Shown: positions 47,217 to 57,910 of the stretch, one piece after another
Position numbering within the stretch: position 1 is the first letter of the stretch
Layout of the letters: the number at the start of each line of letters is the position of its first letter
Assembly (NCBI GenBank): GCA_002900995.3
Contig: CM035310.1
Coordinates: 468,155-532,154 of the forward strand
Length of the DNA stretch: 64,000 nucleotides
Source of the DNA: Ganoderma boninense
Lineage: Eukaryota; Basidiomycota; Agaricomycetes; Polyporales; Polyporaceae
Direction: 5' to 3'
Program-made: the position numbers and the translations under genes
Notes under the pieces: generated by a model
Told to the model about the DNA's origin: nothing
Database searches by the model: none
Seen by the model: only the letters and a program-made list of their open reading frames with translations

Positions 47217-47699
47217 ATGTTTGGCATCACCTCTGCCGCTGCTCCCCGCTCGCTGGCGTCCACTTCCAGCGCAGCTACGTTGTCCCCCTTCGCCCGCCTC
47301 CAAATCCAAGCACGAGCCGTTTCATCCTCGCCATACGGCCGCACACACGTCTGGAAGAGGCGGCAGAAGAAGCTCCCGAACCCCATGGTCCCCGTCTTCC
47401 CCCAGCGCCTCGTCCGCGTAGACGGCTCGACCGTCATCCATTGGACGACCTCCCCGCGCTCCGTCATCCGCCTCACGCGCGACACCACGAACAACCCGCT
47501 CTGGAACGCGGCCCGCTTTGTCGGCATGGACGAGGAGGAGGATGAGGTCACTGGGCGTATGGGTCGGTTCAGCAGGCGTTTCGCCGACTTGGGCGGGCAG
47601 AAGGCGGACTTGAACATGGACTGGCTCAACGAGGCGGACGGGGCGGAGGATCAGGTCGTGGAGAGCGGCAAGGGGAAGGGGAAGCCAAAAGCAAAGTAG
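47217..47699 (+). CDS. Mitochondrial large-subunit ribosomal protein bL31m
   Basis: Single exon, 160 residues. The first 40 residues are Ala/Ser/Arg-rich without acidic residues, a mitochondrial targeting sequence. The core DGSTVIHWTTSPRSVIRLTR is followed by DTTNNPLWN and GRFSRRFADLGG. These match the yeast Mrpl36 pattern (DGS...RL..D..NNPLWNP, then ..RF.+R+..L). The C-terminus is Lys-rich (KGKGKPKAK). An upstream in-frame ATG at 47184 would add 11 hydrophobic residues; the start at 47217 gives the better presequence. It is a component of the mitoribosome. Confidence 0.88.
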   Translation: MFGITSAAAPRSLASTSSAATLSPFARLQIQARAVSSSPYGRTHVWKRRQKKLPNPMVPVFPQRLVRVDGSTVIHWTTSPRSVIRLTRDTTNNPLWNAARFVGMDEEEDEVTGRMGRFSRRFADLGGQKADLNMDWLNEADGAEDQVVESGKGKGKPKAK

Positions 47700-48907
47700 A
47701 CTTAGAGCTGCTCCACCCGTGCGTCCTATACGTGTTCTCACTCGGCACCCTGGTTGCTAACTGATACTGCGTTCTCGTAGGTACAGCATGGCGGACTATT
47801 TCGTCATTATCTCCCATCTTAGCACGCCTCATATAATAACCACACTCTCGTATTTGCCGTCGTTTTTCCCCTCGTTTAAGCACAGGCCTCTCTGTCCGAT
47901 CAGTCGTTCAGCTACTCTCGCTGGGCGCTGGAAGTCCTTGGCAGTCGCGTTCCTGGCCTTTTTGGACCAGGAGAAAGGAGAGGATGGCTCTTAAAGGTCT
48001 GAGTCCGCTCCCCATTCTACCCTGTCATCCGCGGGAGGCCCGCAAAGCCCACGCCAGTTACCCGACCCTCCTCTGCCATCCTGCAGAATGCTGGTACATG
48101 AGGGTGTGGTTGGCAATGCTGACTTATTAACTCAATTTTCACAGAAGGAGCCACGCGAGGAGTACTTTTCGCCCTCGATTCAAGCATCTTGTCTTGCCCT
48201 TCGAAACTCACCGTGTCGGTGCACGTCACTTTATCGCTATCACCGGTTCGATCCGCTCCTTCTCCTCGCGCCATATATTATTAGCTGACATCCGATGGTC
48301 ACTCACAGGCTAGCTCTCCTTCCACCCCGACACGGTGCTAGACTCATATTCTGATGTTTCCGTCACGGTCAAGTACTTCTGGTCGTCCCTCGCTCGTGCC
48401 TCCCGACGCACCGCCCAACTCTACCCTCTACTGCCAATATAGCACATTCCAACGAAGCTGCGGACTGTTATGTGGACGGCGACAAGGGTTTGGGTTAGGC
48501 CGCTCCCCGCGCAATTCATCTATCATTTTTTGGACATCCTTCTTACCGGAACGACCGGTGCTCGAGCACACAAACGCCAAATGCTCGCTTCCGATCGACG
48601 GCGTGCCATAACCGTCACTGGGAACCCAACCTCTGTGGCTATTGCAGACCGCGTAAGTGGAGGGAAGGCATTTACTCGCGTAGGTTGAGAGGTTCCTGCT
48701 GTCTACGCCACCTCCCGGATGGCCGTGTCCTAACCTTCTGCTAGTACAGATTCATTCTGCGCCCGTGTAGAGCGTCACCACAGACTTTTGCGGGGACGGG
48801 GACCAGATATCCGATTCCTCTTCCAAGCACACAGTCGTGGACGCGCAGCAAAAAGCCGAACCTGTACAATGATCCTGCGGTAGTACACCCTCAGTGGTCC
48901 ATCACAG
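47700..48907. other. Intergenic region
   Basis: bL31m 3' flank and the 3' flank of the next gene. Plus-strand frames at 48350-48690 have no family mark. A short open stretch at 48310-48446 (SLSFHPDTVLDSY) may be a fragment. Confidence 0.45.
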
Positions 48908-50468
48908 TCAGGCCTTCGAGGTCTCCGCGACGACCGCATCGTGGCTCAAGTCCGCCCCGCCGTAGAAGTTCGACGCCTTCCGGTCCTCCGCCTCGAGATC
49001 GGACTCGAGCTTGCTCACGTCGATCTTGCTGTTGTCCGCGCTGATCCCCGCGATGATCTGCGCAGCACACTGCACGTCCCGTAACCGTCAGCCGATCCCC
49101 CGGGAATCGAAATGCCACGACGAGAGATGCGAATGCAAATGAAAACTCGCCTTGGCGGCGATGCGCGTGTCGGGCTCTGCGCCCCCGGGCGAGGCGTCGA
49201 GGTACAGCCCGAGGTTCAGGAGCTGGTCGACGATGCTCGCGCCCATCCGGGCGAAGCGTGCCGTTGTGAGCCGCGCGGGCTGCAGCCGGTGGATCGCTCT
49301 CACCAGCTTTTTCTTCCTGCGGCGGCCCCGTCAGCGACGTACGGGGGAAGGCGGGGGCAGATGGCGGGAAGGGATTTACTGCTTTGCGCCCTCGAAGATC
49401 TGGAGGGCGCCTGCGATAAGGCCGACGACGAGCCCGACCCCAGCGAGGGCGTCGAGGAAGGCGCTGAGGCTCCCCACGATGCTCGCGGCCTCCGCGACGT
49501 CTGCGGCCACCTCTGCTGCTTCCGCGGCCTCGCTAACGCCTGTTGGATTTGGATTCTCTGTGAGTTCGGATTTACCGTGTGCTGATGAGGGGGTGACTGA
49601 CCGTCCAGAGCTTCGGCGGTCTCCTCGGCTTCAGCGCTGATGGAAGCCGCGGCTGCACAGCAAAACGGATGTCAGCTCTGAGCGAAGAAGCAGCGTAGAG
49701 TAAGGGACAGTAAAGACCGCACACGAACCTGCGGCAGCAGCAGCCTCACCCCCCTCTGCAGCGGCGGTGATGAAGTTGGCGAGACTCGCCACGTTGACCA
49801 TGCGCGCGCCCCACTGAGCGATGGAGATCACAATCTTGCCTGGAGGGGATAGTATATATGCGCTTGTGAACAAAGGAAAATGATACTTGGATCGAGCACC
49901 GGCACCGGGAGACTCACCGGTGAGAACGACGCTCGCTGGCGCCATGAGCAGGCCGGCGATGAAATACGTCGTGTCGAAGCCCTGAGTAGCAGCACGCTAG
50001 TCAGGAACCGTGCCTTACTCGGACTGGAGTGGAGGGATTTAGACTGACGCTTTTGGTCTTCTGGTTTGTCTTGATGAGCTACGAAACAGCCCGGCGAGGT
50101 CAGTGTTCCTTGCACAGAACCTCACCACGGAAACTCAAGGGATAGTAAAACTCGAGCTTACTTACAGCCTCGAACACCTTCTGCTCGTCCGGGGTCAGCT
50201 TGGCGGCAGCGGCGTTGATCACGTCGTCTGCGCTGGCCATGCCGTGCGCTCTCAGGAGCGCGTCGATGGCGGGGCGGTACCGCGCGTTCTCCGCGTCCAT
50301 CTGTTTGGCGACGCCCTTGAGGTCGGCTTGCAGGTTCGTGACGCTGTCGACGAGCTGGTGGACGCGTACCATGCGCTTCCGGTTGTCTAGCGGGAGTGTG
50401 AGCGCGTCGCATACGAAGGTGAGTAGCAAAGCTGTTGAAGTTGGGGTACCTCGATAGATGAGTCCCAT
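48908..50468 (-). CDS. Alanine-rich coiled-coil and membrane-hairpin protein, uncharacterised
   Basis: Exon 1 is 50450-50468 and exon 2 is 50166-50386; further short exons run to the stop at 48908-48910, about 325 residues in all. The first 75 residues are a predicted coiled coil (MVRVHQLVDSVTNLQADLKG). Next comes a hydrophobic stretch (FDTTYFIAGLLMAPASVVL), a long Ala/Glu amphipathic helix region (AEAEETAEALDG, EAAEVAADVAEAAS) and a second strongly hydrophobic helix (FLDALAGVGLVVGLIAGAL). A charged helical tail follows. There is no signal peptide. The last intron begins with GC (AAG|GCGAGT). The layout, a helical bundle around a hydrophobic hairpin, is seen in alpha-helical pore-forming and apolipoprotein-L-like proteins. 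That is an inference from topology only; I recognise no family motif. Confidence 0.65.
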
Positions 50469-51716
50469 AGCGAAGTTTGTAGCGACACAAGCACAAGTGC
50501 AGGAGGGGAGGGGAGGGTTGCTGTAGGTAGGAAGTTCGGAATGCAGAGACGATGCTTAAATGCGTGGCCGGTGGTTCATCCTGTCCGCGGGAAACCTTGA
50601 AGGACCGAGGGCGCTGTCGCCGAGCTACTGGGACGTCTGTGACACGAGGCAGGAGGCCACCTTGAAAGTTGGACGTTACCGAAGGGCGGCCAGCGGTGAA
50701 TGCCTCATATTTGGGTCTATTTCCGGTGTTCTTAACCTCACATCACCTACAATCTCTTCAGAGATTAGCACCGGGACTTCGCGGTCGGAAAGAGCGCGTG
50801 AAGAAATGTCCTTGAAATCCAGCCTACCAAGCCGCGCTTGAGGACAGAGACTGGCATGCTGAGTCCATGTCCTCAAGTAGAATTTGAAGGATTGCGAGAA
50901 CAGAAAGAAGTACCTGCAGCAGCAGTGTCGGTGGCGCTATGGCAGTGGTAGCGCTGCAGAGGGCTGTAATGGCACTTGCGCTGGAAATGCACACACTCCA
51001 ATAGGCAATAGTGATCATGGATTTGCCTAGACTAGAATTGGAAGATGGAAACACGGGTGAATGGACGAGAACTTGAAAGGCACCTAGAGAAACAGGATAA
51101 CGTACTAAACATGCTGCTGAAAGCTAGTGCTGTGAGCTCTTTCCTTGGACATTGTTCGCTCGGATCTGGATGTTATGCGTACGGGTGTGTGGCAACAAGG
51201 AAGAAAAAGGAAGGAATCAATACAAGATGAAGGAGAGTCCAAGAGAATGTTATGTCAACCGGTCCCACCCGTCGTGCACGAGGTTCGGAGGAAACCCTCC
51301 CTCCGGCGCTTGCAGCTAGAGCGTAAAGCGCTGACTGGATTACATAACATTATTCATTCAGCGCCCATTCCTGATTAGAAATAGGCGGCGACGGAATAGA
51401 GCTAAAGAATCCAGTCTCCGTTGGGGCGTTTGTATAAGCGGAGATGGAAAATGATAGCGTTGCTGGACCTCCTGTGCAGTCACGGCCAAGGCATGTCCGC
51501 TGCTAGAGTCTTCTGTCATTGTCTGGCTCTCGTCGACAGAAGCGGCCGGAATGTTTAGTCGTCACATTCGGAAGCTCAGCCTGACACAACATGCAACGCA
51601 TAGACAATGTGACCTCTTCGTCGCCGCGCCAGGTGGCACCCCCAACTGGTATGTGCAACTTCCCTAGGCCTGTGTGCCAGTGTGTGGTATGGATCCACGT
51701 ATGCGCGTTGCACGCG
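50469..51716. other. Intergenic region with a possible fragment of the helical-hairpin gene
   Basis: Minus-strand 51054-50824 encodes a hydrophobic peptide with SMITIAYWS followed by an Ala/Thr-rich helix. This distantly resembles VISIAQWG and its following helix in the neighbouring gene, so it may be a paralogue fragment. No complete gene is seen. Confidence 0.35.
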
Positions 51717-52773
51717 ATTGACGCGTCGTTGTGCATAGGTATTTATGACGATGGCGAACTCTTGGCCGACGTCCAGAAAATATTCAGTCCCGTTACGTTG
51801 CCCTGCGGACGGGTGGTACCAAATCGGCTTGTCAAGGTATGTTTCTTGAAGAACGGTCTTGGGAGCATGCATGACCGTACGGCGTTTTACCAGCCAGAAA
51901 GTCTTCTCACTCGAATTCCTGTCTCTGACACACCTCGATTCAGGCACCCATGTACGAACACTTCGCGCCGATCTGGGGCTCCCCTCCCACCCAAGCCGTC
52001 ATCGCTCTCTATGAGAAATGGGCAGCAGGCGGCTGGGGCATCGTCATGACAGGCAACGTCCAGGTCGCCAAGGACCATTTGCCGCTCGGTCGAGACTTGA
52101 CGGTCCCGGACGTCCTCACCGACGACACGCTCGCGCCCTGGCGTCGCCTCGCCGACACCATCCATCACAGCGCTCCCGCCGTATCAAGCACTCTCAACAA
52201 GGTTAGGGACGAACCCAGTCGGACCCTCGCAATCATGCAGCTGTCGCATGGTGGGAGGCAGTCGCTCAACTTTTACGGTGGCCGAACGCTGTTCGCTCCG
52301 CCCCTCGCTCCCAGCCCGGTGCGGGCTGGGGAGATGCACGGCGGCAAGGACGGATGGTTGTCGCGGCTGGCGCACTGGTTGTTGTTGCAGGTCCCGAAGG
52401 AGATGACGCACGACGATATCCGTCGGGCGATCCAGCAATTCGTGTTCGGGGCACAATTGGCGGCTCGGAGCGGGTTTGACGGCGTCGAGTTGCATGCAGC
52501 ACATGGATGTGAGCGCGATGGTGTCGATTGTATGTTATGCATGCTGATAACATGGCAGATTTGCTTAGCCAATTCATCTCGCCGAAGGTTGGTGTTTATG
52601 TCCCCTTTATTGGATGACTTCTGACAACATGGGTAGACGAATCGTCGGACGGACGAGTATTCCGCAGAACGGGATCCGCTCCGCTTGCTCCGGGAAGTTG
52701 TCGAAGCCATTCGCGCGCCTGGTGTAGTGCCCGAAGACTTCATAGTTGGGGTGAAACTCAACGCAGCGGACTA
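51717..52773 (+). pseudogene. OYE-family pseudogene, start lost and C-terminal half missing
   Basis: Inverted copy of 23158-25375. Exons at about 51717-51836, 51944-52508, 52559-52587 and 52637-52773 keep the same intron positions and phases. They encode GGWGIVMTGNVQVAKDHLPL, HGGRQS and DGVELHAAHGYLLSQF. The position of the start codon reads ATT in place of ATG, with a nearby one-base difference. Similarity stops abruptly at 52773, in the codon after LNAADY. The last third of the barrel and the membrane anchor are therefore missing. The sequence that follows is the truncated LTR-like element and repeat A. Confidence 0.85.
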
Positions 52774-52789
52774 CGATTGTGCTTTTTTG

Positions 52790-52889
52790 TACTCATCCGT
52801 TTGCCTCTGTACTACGACCATACTACAGGACAACCGGAAATCTACTCACTTTTGCTGCTCTGCTCAACCTCCGGCCCGATTTTCCAACA
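52790..52889 (-). mobile_element. Truncated copy of the solo-LTR-like element
   Basis: Begins TGTTGG on the minus strand at 52889, matches the first 100 bp of the element at 2564-2733, and is cut off at about 52790, at the rearrangement junction with the OYE pseudogene. The flanking target sequence is GCGCC, one base from the GCGAC of the left arm. Confidence 0.65.
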
Positions 52890-53445
52890 GGCGCACGGGC
52901 TCGAGAATAGAGAGAAGGCTGGTATTAGAGGGGCCCGAGAGGACGAGGCAGAGATAGATACATGAGAGGCAAACAGGGATGGAATATGGTGCATATGATG
53001 ATATGGGGAGGTAAAGTTATTCCTGTAGTAGCCGCCGTGCGGGAATATCTTCAATATCCGAGGCTTTGTGGCTGTGTGCAAGTATGCGACGACGCCGACG
53101 TGGGCTCGGGATGTACTGACTACTCTACCATAGGTCGCAACAACCAACGCTGGAACACAAGAAAGAGTACAGATAGGGAAGAAAATAAAGAAAACGTACA
53201 ACGCGACAATGGGGGATGGCATGCAAGCGGGGCCCGGCGCCAGGTCACGGTTATCGGATCGGCCTCAGGCTCCAGAGTGGTTTCCCGGCCAGCAACGTAC
53301 CACACCCACCACCGATGCCTCGTCATCTCGCAGAGCCTGGCCCTCCTACCGCGCAGTGGTGTTGCGCAAGGGCAAGTTTTAAATGCCAGTGGTCGCTGTC
53401 GCGTCCTTCGAGAGCACCTTGAGTGAGCCTTGAGGCTTGCCATCA
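52790..53445 (-). repeat. Dispersed repeat R, copy 3
   Basis: Opposite strand to copies 1 and 2. The start block with GCCTTGAGGCT lies at about 53425-53445. The repeat runs to the LTR-like element and lacks the distal pyrimidine-rich part because of the junction. Confidence 0.7.
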
Positions 53446-53807
53446 TGATCGACCGGGCGCACCATGTCACTGGAAGGTTCGCCCTGCTAGGCGATCCGAC
53501 TCTCGTCGACGTTATCCTTGTCTTGGTGTTCCAGCGGGATCTCCTTCGACTTGCTCTCCCAACTCCAAGTTTTGCGCGGTCTGCTTCCTTCGGACGCAGC
53601 ACTGTCACTGTATGGTTCGTACATGTTCACAGCCTTTTCCAGTGCCCGGAACCTCTAGGCTAAACATATTAACGTATCATTTATCACTTGAAGGTCCTGG
53701 CGAGGTCGAGCAAGATTGTCATGTGGCGCTTTGCCAGTTTCCGCATTCCAACGCAGCAGGGTGCGTACGGCCACAGAACACCGTCTCTACGCTGTACTAT
53801 TTTACGT

Positions 53808-53842
53808 CACCGGTAAACTAGTTAACCGGTTACCGGTACCGA
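53808..53842. promoter_or_regulatory. ACCGGT/AACCGGTT palindrome cluster, right copy
   Basis: Same cluster as at 1652-1686, about 410-445 bp upstream of the right hydrolase start. The retained palindromic cores suggest a shared regulatory element. Confidence 0.35.
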
Positions 53843-54206
53843 CGGTGACCATTGACCGCCTCCCTCATCACCATCAAGTCCTATCCCACCCAGTTCCCAC
53901 GTTTTTACCCAACCAACGCCAGGATTATCTGCCTCCGAGTCTGACAGTCTTTAGCCGCACCTTGCGCGCTCGTCTCTCTACCTTCTCGATTAATTGCTGG
54001 CATATGTAGGGTGTGGGCCGTCGGTCGTCCAACGTAACTCGGGTATATTTCTTGTTTGCTCGTATGTCATGATGGCCCATGCTGACCGATTCCACGGTAC
54101 ACTGCCCTCTGCCATGCCCGCAGTGTGTACGTCCGCTTGCGCAGCCGTGCGGTGCACCATCAATATAGTGCCGGTTATGACGTTGTCAAGGACGTCGCAT
54201 CACCGG

Positions 54207-54213
54207 TATATAA
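54207..54213 (+). promoter_or_regulatory. TATA box of the right S33 hydrolase
   Basis: TATATAA about 41-47 bp upstream of the start codon at 54254, directly after ACCGG. Confidence 0.6.
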
Positions 54214-54253
54214 CCTTTACACAGGAGGCCTGTAGAAAACCACAAGCCCCGCA

Positions 54254-56695
54254 ATGAAGCCCTCTCCCTTCATCTCCGCGTTCGTTCTGCTCTTGGCTTC
54301 ACGATCTGCTCCCGGACTCGTCATCGATCAAGGAGCCCAGTCGGATTGCGACAAGGTCTGTGCTTCAAAGTTCTATATTCGTTGTCGTGGACCTGAGCAA
54401 CGCGCACTAGGGTGGTACTAATACATCATCTATTCAATGGGGTCCTTGTGACCCCTCCATCGTCACGGACTCGTCCCTCTCCTGCGGCTTCTTCGAGATC
54501 CCAATCGACTACCATAACTCCTCAGCGGGCAAAGGTCGCATCGCCGTCATCAAGGCAAATGCGACCGGCGAGCGCCGTGGAACCTACTTCCTGAATCCAG
54601 GTATGCAGACCACATCTTATGTGGAGTTGTGCTGATCGCCTGTTGTCACAGGTGGTCCTGGCCAGTCTGGCTTAGCAGAGCTGAGCACCAGCCCCATCGC
54701 CAGCTACCTCCTCAACGTGACTGGAGGATTATACGACATCGTCAGCTGGGACCCCCGTGGGGTCGGCTCGCTATCGATGTAAGTTGTCGGTTTTGAAAGG
54801 TGTATGTAAAAAGCGCTAATAGGATGCCTGTCGTGTAGCCCGGGAGACGTGTACTGCTTCGACAGCGTCGACGAATACGACGCCTTCTTTAACGGCACCA
54901 TCGAATTGACCGGAATTGAGATGACCGGGAACTTCACCAACCAGTCCGACATCGACGCGCTCCTCGCGCAGGCGGACACCATGCAGAAGAAGTACGTGGA
55001 ACTGGGCAAAAAGTGCCAGGAGCATTCCGATGGCAAATACCTCAAGTACATCGGAACTGCCGCCACGGTTCGTGATCTGGTCGCACTGGTCGACGCGCTG
55101 GATGGTCCTGAAGCTCCTGTCAACTACTTGGGCTATTCTTATGGTACCATCCTCGGTTCGTGGCTCGTCAACAGTACGTGCTCCTCCCTTGTGCTCTTGG
55201 AATATGGGCGTAAAGCTGACCGGTGACGTCGGTCCAGTGTTCCCGGATGTGCGTATGTTCCGCGTGAGTGCCCATCAGGCTAGAACTCACGTCGTTTTAG
55301 CGCGTCGGTCGAGTCATCCTCGACGGTGTGATTGACCCCCAGTTTTTCGGGTCGATCGAACTCTCCCTAGTGCGTCAGGAACGAGCATCTGGGTTTCAAA
55401 CAAAATTAACTGCGAGCTTTACAGGGCTGGGAGCACCAGATGCACAATGCGGACGACGTGTACGAGGGATTCGTCACGGGCTGCGCCCTCGCCGGACCGG
55501 CCGCTTGCTCCATTGCCTCAGAGGGACAGTCTCCTGCCGATGTCGACAAAACCATCCAGACCATTTTCAACACGGCTTACGACGCAGCGCAGAAGAATTC
55601 GTCCGCACCCTTGACATCTGGCCAGCTGCGACGTAAGTAGTTAAGTTGATATGGCATAAAAACATCCCGGTGCTGACAAGGGTCGCGGCAAGCCGAGCTG
55701 TACGCGTACATGTACTGGCCGCCGCAGTGGCAAAGTTTGACGAACATCGTGTTCCCCAAGGTGCTCCAGGTTGTCGAAGCCGAGTCTCAAGGCAGCAGTA
55801 ATGTCACCAAGCGGTCTCAATCACTTGCCCGGAGGTACGCTTCCCCTGTGCGTAGGGTCGTGTGTGTGGCGCTGACGATCTGGGGTTTCTTGTGTAGCTT
55901 GGTCAAGCGTGCAGAGAATGACACAGTACCGTACACCTCGGCCGCAATTACATGCGCGGACAGCAAGGACTCTGCGGGAAACGTGACCATGACCGAGGTT
56001 TTCGAGGCGATCGTTTCCGCTTCGCAAAACATCTCTCACATGTGTACGTTCACAAACTCTGCTGGCAAGTAGAAACGCAGCTTATTCTTCCGTCTGAACA
56101 CTAGTCGCTTCTGTGTGGCCGTCTGATGTGTACCTCTGTTCCTTCTGGCCGGAGCGCGCCGTTGAGCGATACGAAGGACCCTTCAACAAGAAACTCGCGA
56201 ACCCGATCCTGGTGATAGGCAATACGGTGCGCACACCCTCTATGCGCACTATTTATCTGTTCCCTGACGTGGCGTTTGGGATTCCAGTACGATCCTGTCA
56301 CGCCGTTTTCTGGCGCACAAGCTCTTGCAGATGAGTTGGGTGAGTCTGCCAAGTTGGTCCGGTTGAACGGCTTTGGAGTGAGTCCCTTGCATATACCTAT
56401 GCTGTTCTGTGCATTTTGCTCACCAAAACCTTGTGGCATTGTAGCACACCTCCGCAGCAAATCTTGGCGCGTCGACGTGTCTCAATGGTGTCTACCTCGC
56501 ATACGCGGTGAATGGGACGGTAAGCACGCTGATGTCTTTCCAATACGACTCGGGCAGTCGATCATACTTATACGATTCTGTCAGCTTCCAAGCGACAATG
56601 ATACGGTGTGCGATGTGGACGACGACTTCGAGATCTGGCCTGGCGTTAGCACCAATGCGATCTTAGGCAATATGTCCGGGGCTGGCCTCCAGTGA
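54254..56695 (+). CDS. Secreted S33/TAP-like alpha/beta hydrolase, complete
   Basis: Thirteen exons in phase give 575 residues: 54254-54355, 54411-54600, 54652-54778, 54839-55173, 55238-55248, 55301-55369, 55425-55632, 55693-55834, 55898-56043, 56105-56226, 56288-56377, 56445-56519 and 56585-56695. The signal peptide is MKPSPFISAFVLLLASRS. The oxyanion loop is NPGGPGQSG and the nucleophile elbow GYSYG. The catalytic Asp lies in YDPVTPFSGA and the His in GFGHTS, both in the C-terminal TAP-like domain (from about residue 460). Potential N-glycosylation sites are frequent (NGT, NQS, NVT, NDT). It is an extracellular peptidase or esterase of unproven substrate. The exon of 11 nt (55238-55248) is also present in the left copy. 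Confidence 0.93.
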
Positions 56696-57910
56696 GGTCA
56701 TCAGTAAAATTGACAATATATCCGCCGGGCGTGCAGAGGCAGCCTCCAAGGCTCATAAGCGCGCAGGCGCAGGCGCACGAGGCCACTCTCCAGCTGAATA
56801 CCAGCATCAGTAACACCCGCGAGCGTCCTAAAAGTCTCAGCCTGCCATGGAAGGAAGGATGAGGAGACCAGTGGACTACAGTTCAACAGGACTGGGTGGC
56901 CGCCTCAAATTAGAGGATACTTCCGTGCAAGGCTCTATCGCCGCTGAAAACGAACTGGCGAAAACAGATTTGAGCTTTATAATCGAATTCTTAACGGCGC
57001 GGATCCGACAGATAGAGGAGCTGAGATGAGACGAGGCAAAAAGAGTCGCGTGCCTAGGGCGCGCGTAGGATTCGAACCAGCAAGCATCAGTATTGGTTGT
57101 TCACATCGTCCGCTCTTCACGCTTCAGGGCCGGCTCGAATGCTGTGCCAGTGCACGGCGCTGCCACCGAGAAATCCTTCAGCCTCTGTTCTTCCAAACTC
57201 AACTCAGACCTTGCGTTGTATGTTTACCCAGTATCTCCTAAAATCTAGGTCATTTCATGAGTGCGCCCATATCACTATTTTTGGCTGGTTTTACGAGCGG
57301 TAGAGGGCGCTGCTCAGGACGAGCTCCGCTTGCTGCCAAGGTACGTAGCTCCCAATGGCCGCGGCTCTGTAGCAAGTCTTTTCCTCATTTGAAACTTAGC
57401 GTCGAAGCAGGCGATCGTCGATGCCTATCCCGTGCTGCGCATGTATCGGGCACAGGCCTAGTGACTCAAGCCAAGAGCACCCGTCCGGTGTTCCAAGAGC
57501 AACGAGCTTGAACGGACAGTTCCAAACCACACCAGAGACGACGGCAAGTCTCTGCGAATCCTACGATTTGAGCTGCGCAGTGTCGCTGGGGACGCGTTAT
57601 CAAGCTAAGCCGGTCCTAAATGTTCCTTGGCGCAGAATGGAGCGCCTGCATTGTGCGGCGAAGCACATCCTCTTCCAGATATGGGACACAGTAGGGCTAG
57701 ATACGCATCGCGCGCGACGGACATGATGTAAATGAAGGTTATGTCTTTCATTCCAGTGCGCGTTGGGTCTTCTCGCGTGCTCCTACGCTGTCGCTTGAGG
57801 TATAAAGCCATAGGTGTAGGGCCCATGTCCTGCCCGACGAGTCGCCGCCGTTCCTACCCGCCCACCCCTAGTCCAAATACGCTCGTCTGGACATCAATTC
57901 CAGTTCCAGC
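56696..57910. other. Intergenic region
   Basis: No supported gene. On the minus strand a GGTTCGAATCC B-box-like motif at about 57070-57080 is followed by TTTT, but the rest does not fold into a tRNA. 57750-57900 is the probable AEC promoter. Confidence 0.5.

Larger units (their letters stand above)
52790..55487. repeat. Right arm of inverted segmental duplication A
   Basis: Inverted counterpart of 1-2663. It covers repeat R copy 3, the upstream region with the AACCGGTT cluster, the promoter and the first seven exons of the hydrolase. Similarity reaches the window edge on the other arm, so the real duplication is longer. Confidence 0.85.

Noticed and set aside
57040..57180. Possible tRNA on the minus strand with GGTTCGAATCC and a following TTTT
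   Set aside because: The T stem has mismatches and no acceptor or D arm could be paired within a plausible length.
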